Part shown: positions 8,428-11,608 of the stretch, one piece after another
How positions within the stretch are numbered: position 1 is the stretch's first letter
Layout: every line of letters begins with the position of its first letter
Assembly: GCA_025361685.1 (NCBI GenBank)
Contig: JANYKE010000117.1
Coordinates: 1 to 11,608, forward strand
Length of the DNA stretch: 11,608 nucleotides
DNA from: Eubacteriales bacterium
GTDB taxonomy: Bacteria > Bacillota > Clostridia > JANYKE01
Reading direction: 5' to 3'
Translations under genes and position numbers: made by a program
Notes under the pieces: generated by a model
Database searches by the model: none
Told to the model about the DNA's origin: nothing
The model's input: only the letters and a program-made list of their open reading frames with translations

Positions 8428-8473
8428 CAAAAATTAGCAAAAATAATATTTCATAGTAAAATCAGCAAAATAG

Positions 8474-8497
8474 AAGCGGCGATTTTTCGCCGCTTTT
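8474..8497. terminator. Intrinsic terminator between convergent operons
   Basis: A 9-bp perfect stem, AAGCGGCGA (8474-8482) with TCGCCGCTT (8487-8495), closes a TTTT loop and is followed by a short T tract (8494-8497), 46 nt after the aminopeptidase stop. Read from the minus strand, the same hairpin is followed by CTATTTT, so it may also end the convergent foldase/permease transcript, though less efficiently. Confidence 0.85.
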
Positions 8498-8535
8498 AGT
8501 ATTATTATTGTCTTATTAGTTTGAATATTTGTTAT

Positions 8536-9744
8536 TTAATATGAACCGTCCGAACGAAGCTTTGAACCATATATTATATTCCAATCATATGAAACTTTTC
8601 CATTTGCTTTATATTGAGCAAGTTGGCTATCAAAATATTTTTCATACAACTGTTTTGACAAAATCTGATCAAGCTGTGGCAATGCATCTTGGTATGATAT
8701 ATATCCTTGAACGTCTCTTGATTTTAACATTATTGCATTTATTCCAATCTGATCATAAAACTGTGCAGGATTCCAAACTCCTATTTTCGCATTTGTTACA
8801 AGATCAGCATACATTTTATAGCTGTCAGGATCTCTGCCTATAAACTCTTGATCCATGGTCATTTCAAAATAGCTGTAAGTGTAAACCGAACTTGCACTTG
8901 TGTACTTTTCGCATGTCTTGGTCGGATCTGCTCCTTTTGCAATTTCTTTTGATATTTTATCAATCTCCGCGCTGATTTGAGCCTTTTCTTGGTCTGTATA
9001 ATCCGGGAAAAGTTTAGTTTCAACTTTTCTTGATGCGTCCTTCAATGTTCCGGTCACCATATCCAAAACCATACTATCATCGAGTTTGTAGCTTTTGATG
9101 TTGTCCTTATAATAATTAGTACTTGTATCTGTAGGTACTTTAAGAGTTCCATCATCCATCATTGCCTGCTTTAAACGATCTTCCAGTTTTGTGAACACTT
9201 CACGGAAATAATAAACTTCTGTAATATTCCTAACTCCTGCTACTTTTTTGTTTGGATCTTGCCTTGCAATTTTTTCTGTTTCAAAATCCGTCAAAAATGT
9301 TGCATAACTAATATCTTGAATCAATCCATCTGCTTTTGCTATGATTTGTTTAATCTTAATTCTTGCAGCTTCGTCTGCAGAAATCAATTTAAGATAATCA
9401 ATCGGTCTTTCTTTATTATCTCCGAATGCGGTAAACCAGAAATTATCGGTGTTGGCCGTGGTTGCATTGTAAGTCTTCGAGAAATATGCAATCGTATCAA
9501 CCTCTTTCTCTTTCATAACACGTGATATTTCTTTTTGAGTTACAATCTCTCCGCCTACAACCATTGCAGTTCTGTCAACTCCGAAAAAATTGTATCCAAA
9601 GATATTTCCGACAAAACGATTGTATAACAAAGTGCCTCCCACAATCAGCCCCACCGCAACAACAACTGCAATAATAATAATTGTTGTTTTTTTTGATAGC
9701 CTTACTCTTCTTGCTATATCTTTTAACTTTTTCATGTTTGCCAT
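8536..9744 (-). CDS. Membrane-anchored SurA/PrsA-like protein with degenerate parvulin-type region
   Basis: This 402-residue protein has a basic N-terminus (KKLKDIARRVRLSKK) and one hydrophobic segment at about 20-41 with no signal-peptidase or lipobox motif. It is likely a signal-anchored protein with its body outside the cell. After the anchor, VVGGEIVTQKEISRVMKEKE (about 63-82) resembles the opening of SurA_N-type chaperone domains. A long charged helical region follows. The region at about 250-345 (AKGADPTKTCEKY ... LVTNAKIGVWNPAQF ... INAIMLKSRDVQGYISYQDA) follows the parvulin pattern but is divergent. It may be a chaperone or foldase rather than an active prolyl isomerase. Start: ATG 9744, with AGGGGAG 5 nt upstream; a TTG start at 9780 has no such site. 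It lies 43 nt after the permease gene, in the same direction, so it is probably the last gene of the transporter operon. Confidence 0.7.
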   Translation of the reverse strand: MANMKKLKDIARRVRLSKKTTIIIIAVVVAVGLIVGGTLLYNRFVGNIFGYNFFGVDRTAMVVGGEIVTQKEISRVMKEKEVDTIAYFSKTYNATTANTDNFWFTAFGDNKERPIDYLKLISADEAARIKIKQIIAKADGLIQDISYATFLTDFETEKIARQDPNKKVAGVRNITEVYYFREVFTKLEDRLKQAMMDDGTLKVPTDTSTNYYKDNIKSYKLDDSMVLDMVTGTLKDASRKVETKLFPDYTDQEKAQISAEIDKISKEIAKGADPTKTCEKYTSASSVYTYSYFEMTMDQEFIGRDPDSYKMYADLVTNAKIGVWNPAQFYDQIGINAIMLKSRDVQGYISYQDALPQLDQILSKQLYEKYFDSQLAQYKANGKVSYDWNIIYGSKLRSDGSY

Positions 9745-9749
9745 TTTTG

Positions 9750-9756
9750 CTCCCCT
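9750..9756 (-). promoter_or_regulatory. Ribosome-binding site deciding the foldase-like start
   Basis: AGGGGAG reads at 9756-9750 on the minus strand, 5 nt before the ATG at 9744. This favours that ATG over the in-frame TTG at 9780, which lies upstream of the site. Confidence 0.7.
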
Positions 9757-9787
9757 GGATACTACTGATTTTTTACACAAATTTTAA

Positions 9788-10717
9788 TTAAAATTTAACT
9801 GCACCAACAACAACGCCTTTAGAAAAATATTTTTGTATAAATGGATAAACCAACATAATCGGAACAATTGAAAAAATAATTAATGCAGATGCCATTCCCT
9901 CAGCAAAAACATTTTTCATCTCAATTCCATAATTGGCAGCCAGCTCTTTTCGAATCTCCTCTGCTCTGCCGGCACCCCCGGCTGAGGCACCTCCACCTCC
10001 TGCTGTCAGTTCTCTAACCAAATTTCGTGTTATCAATTGTAAGGGGTAATTATTAGTATTACTTGAATAAACCAATGCGGTGAACCATGAATTCCAGAAT
10101 CCGACAGCGGCAAACATTCCCATTGTTGCGAATACAGGCTTTGAAAGCGGAAGACATATCTTGAATAGAATTGTGTATTCGCCTGCGCCGTCAATGCGTG
10201 CCGACTCGATAAGACTTTTGGGTATACCTGACCTAAGAAATGTCCTGAGCACAATAAATGTAAACATGTTAACACCTATACACATGCAATAAGCCACGAC
10301 TGTGTCAGAAAGTCTTAAGTACTGGGTAATAATCAAATATAGAGGAATTAAACCTCCCGAAATATATGCCGGAACTATAAAGAATAATGTGAAAAACTTT
10401 CTGCCGGGCAGTTGTTCGTTATTCAAGCCGTATGCAACCGTCCCATTAAGAAATAATGTCCATAGTGTCCCAAGCACAACCATCTGTGCTTGAATAAATG
10501 CTCCGTTTAAAATCCATTTGGAGCTGAATATAAAAAAGTATGCTATGAAGTCAACTTTTTTTGGGAATAACATCAAAGGATTAAAAGTATACTCTGATTG
10601 GGTTGAAAGTGATTTTGCAAAAATGTTAAGCAACGGAAATGCACAGCTTGCTGCAAATAATGAAAATATAACTACATTGATGCCATCAAACAAAACTCCG
10701 CCTATTGATTTTTTCAT
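9788..10717 (-). CDS. Carbohydrate ABC transporter permease, LplC/YtcP type (CUT1 family)
   Basis: This 309-residue inner-membrane permease is one half of a CUT1-type importer for oligosaccharides or similar solutes. It has about six membrane segments (near 12-33, 72-97, 107-130, 138-160, 192-214 and 276-295). The cytoplasmic EAA loop, which docks the ATPase, is clear: ESARIDGAGEYTILFKICLP at 171-190. The C-terminus YPFIQKYFSKGVVVGAVKF is typical of LplC/YtcP permeases. The loop before the last membrane segment carries a Gly/Ala-rich stretch (TAGGGGASAGGAG, about 238-250), which is low-complexity and may be a lineage-specific expansion. A very strong ribosome-binding site, AAAGGAGGAG at 10732-10723, precedes the ATG at 10717. 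The upstream neighbour is the LplB-type partner, only 23 nt away. The substrate cannot be read from the sequence, and no binding protein or ATPase gene is in the window. Confidence 0.93.
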   Translation of the reverse strand: MKKSIGGVLFDGINVVIFSLFAASCAFPLLNIFAKSLSTQSEYTFNPLMLFPKKVDFIAYFFIFSSKWILNGAFIQAQMVVLGTLWTLFLNGTVAYGLNNEQLPGRKFFTLFFIVPAYISGGLIPLYLIITQYLRLSDTVVAYCMCIGVNMFTFIVLRTFLRSGIPKSLIESARIDGAGEYTILFKICLPLSKPVFATMGMFAAVGFWNSWFTALVYSSNTNNYPLQLITRNLVRELTAGGGGASAGGAGRAEEIRKELAANYGIEMKNVFAEGMASALIIFSIVPIMLVYPFIQKYFSKGVVVGAVKF

Positions 10718-10740
10718 ATCTACTCCTCCTTTAGCTCAGC

Positions 10741-10875
10741 CTAAAACAAACCATCTTCGCCGAGCAGTTTTGCCAGTCTGTCTGCCATTAATACAAGGGC
10801 CAGGCCAATTAAAGACTGCACAAGTCCTACTGCAGTACCAACAGCATAATTGGCGGCAGAACCATTATTACCACC
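10741..10875 (-). CDS. C-terminal fragment of LplB-type sugar ABC permease
   Basis: A minus-strand frame ending in TAG at 10743-10741 encodes GGNNGSAANYAVGTAVGL, then VQSLIGLALVLMADRLAKLLGEDGLF. This is the last membrane segment and tail of an LplB-type CUT1 permease, the usual partner encoded just before an LplC-type permease. Only about 45 residues are present. Reading back toward the N-terminus, the frame hits an in-frame TAA at 10890-10888, and the similarity stops at about the point where the plus-strand T9SS gene begins. The gene is therefore cut by the sequence junction and is not a naturally short protein. The left limit is certain; the right limit is approximate to about 10 bases. 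Confidence 0.85.
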   Translation of the reverse strand, partial: GGNNGSAANYAVGTAVGLVQSLIGLALVLMADRLAKLLGEDGLF

Positions 10876-10885
10876 TAATGATGGC
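10865..10885. other. Junction between Bacillota-like and Bacteroidota-like sequence
   Basis: To the left, a minus-strand LplB-type permease gene is missing most of its N-terminal part. To the right, a plus-strand repeat protein with a T9SS sorting domain is missing its N-terminal part. Both lose recognisable homology within about 20 bases of each other. No insertion-sequence end, att site or target duplication is visible at the join. Base composition becomes more AT-rich to the right. An assembly chimera is the most economical explanation. Confidence 0.75.
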
Positions 10886-11419
10886 GGTTACATTACAGTG
10901 GGCATAGCACAATCATTTGACGGAGATGTAACAGGGAATCATTTTGCAGGTGATTTTTGGATCGTAAAACTAAATTCATTAGGAAATATTCAATGGCAAA
11001 AAGCTTTGGGAGGCAATGGTACTGAGGATGCATATTCAGTACAACAGACTGTTGATGGCGATTTTATTATTGCCGGTGGTTCATCTTCAGGATACAGTGG
11101 AGATGTAACGTATAATCATGGTTTTGAGGATTACTGGGTAGTAAAGTTATCAGCAAATGTTGGTATATCAGATTATGCAGCTAAAAATGAAATAGTAATA
11201 TATCCTAATCCTTCATACGACAGAATAAATATTCAGATTCCACAATGTTTTGGTAGCCCAAAAGGGTTGGAAATATTTAACTGCATTGGACAATTACAAT
11301 TAGAACGTACAGACAATTTCACTGACATAGACATTAATTCTCTAGCAAGTGGTTTGTATTTTATTGTGCTTACAAACCTAGATAATGAAAGATTGACAAG
11401 TAAAATATTAAAAGAGTAA
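10877..11419 (+). CDS. 5'-truncated secreted repeat protein with C-terminal T9SS (Por) sorting domain
   Basis: About 180 C-terminal residues remain. They contain roughly two copies of a propeller-like repeat: DGGYITVG, then DGDVTGNH, then DFWIVKLNSLGNIQWQKALGG; and DGDFIIAG, then SGDVTYNHG, then DYWVVKLS. This pattern is common in large secreted Bacteroidota proteins. The last ~75 residues fit a type A T9SS sorting domain: VIYPNPSYDRINI, then LEIFNCIGQL, then IDINSLASGLYFIVL, then a basic LTSKILKE end. The protein would be exported by Sec, then passed through the type IX system to the cell surface, where this domain is removed. The frame is open back to 10850, but those first residues belong to permease sequence on the other strand, so the true start is missing. 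No Bacteroidota promoter or start is present. Confidence 0.85.
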   Translation, partial: NDGGYITVGIAQSFDGDVTGNHFAGDFWIVKLNSLGNIQWQKALGGNGTEDAYSVQQTVDGDFIIAGGSSSGYSGDVTYNHGFEDYWVVKLSANVGISDYAAKNEIVIYPNPSYDRINIQIPQCFGSPKGLEIFNCIGQLQLERTDNFTDIDINSLASGLYFIVLTNLDNERLTSKILKE

Positions 11420-11608
11420 CATTCTGTGACAAGAGCTTGCATTCAGTGGCAGACAATTTGTAAATTAATAATGCTTAACTCCAATGCCACCGAAAGCAAG
11501 TGCCGAAACGGGGAGTGTTCAATAAACTGTGCTTTTTTATAATTTTCTTTTGAAGAGAAAGAAGCGAATTGCTTCTTCCCCTTCTCCAGATGTTTTGTTT
11601 TTCCCAAT
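11420..11608. other. Non-coding 3' flank of the T9SS gene, with a hairpin
   Basis: I see no convincing gene in this AT-rich 189-base stretch. It holds a 7-bp inverted repeat, AAGAAGC (11559-11565) and GCTTCTT (11571-11577), around GAATT, which could be a weak terminator. It also holds a motif at 11513-11532 that resembles an insertion-sequence end. On the minus strand a short frame (IGKNKTSGEGEEAIRFFLF, then KRKL and a stop) is open to the right edge, but it is too short to judge. Confidence 0.4.

Noticed and set aside
8424..8443. Tandem TTAGCAAAAA repeat just after the aminopeptidase stop
   Set aside because: Two copies of a 10-base AT-rich unit in a short intergenic space are likely a slippage duplication, with no sign of function.
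9745..9780. TTG start at 9780 for the foldase-like protein
   Set aside because: The AGGGGAG ribosome-binding site lies downstream of this TTG and is ideally placed for the ATG at 9744.
10518..10907. 129-codon plus-strand open frame spanning the junction
   Set aside because: It is antisense to both permease genes and then crosses into the foreign sequence in a different frame from the T9SS protein, so it is an accident of the join.

Overview
The window looks like an uncultured Clostridia-type bacterium (Bacillota) joined, near position 10875, to a short piece that looks like Bacteroidota DNA. The Clostridia assignment rests on strong GGAGG-type ribosome-binding sites, tightly overlapping genes, an LplB/LplC-type (CUT1) sugar permease pair, an oligoendopeptidase F and an M29 aminopeptidase. 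The last ~730 bases are visibly more AT-rich. They carry a Bacteroidota-style kelch/propeller-like repeat protein with a type IX secretion (Por) sorting domain. Two genes from different phyla are cut at the same point, so an assembly chimera is the simplest reading.

Layout. (1) 1-4189, minus strand: a very large cytoplasmic GH42-like glycosidase (1272 aa) followed, 11 nt later, by a partial gene of unknown function running off the left edge. (2) 4190-4329: a divergent promoter region. (3) 4339-8427, plus strand: a three-gene, translationally coupled operon of an ankyrin-repeat protein, oligoendopeptidase F (M3) and an M29 aminopeptidase, with overlaps of 8 nt and 4 nt. It ends in a strong hairpin terminator at 8474-8497. 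(4) 8536-10875, minus strand: the 3' end of a carbohydrate ABC-transporter operon. In transcription order it holds the C-terminus of an LplB-type permease, a complete LplC-type permease, and a membrane-anchored SurA/PrsA-like foldase candidate. (5) About 10877-11419, plus strand: a 5'-truncated T9SS-sorted protein. It is followed by 189 bases without a recognisable gene, which may contain the end of an insertion sequence.

How the parts work together. The two peptidases form a plausible cytosolic peptide-degradation pair: PepF cuts oligopeptides and the M29 enzyme trims N-termini. The co-translated ankyrin protein is a candidate scaffold or regulator for them. The transporter genes and the GH42-like enzyme both point to glycan use, but they belong to separate transcription units and nothing here shows that they share a substrate. 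No RNA gene, CRISPR array or known defence system was seen.
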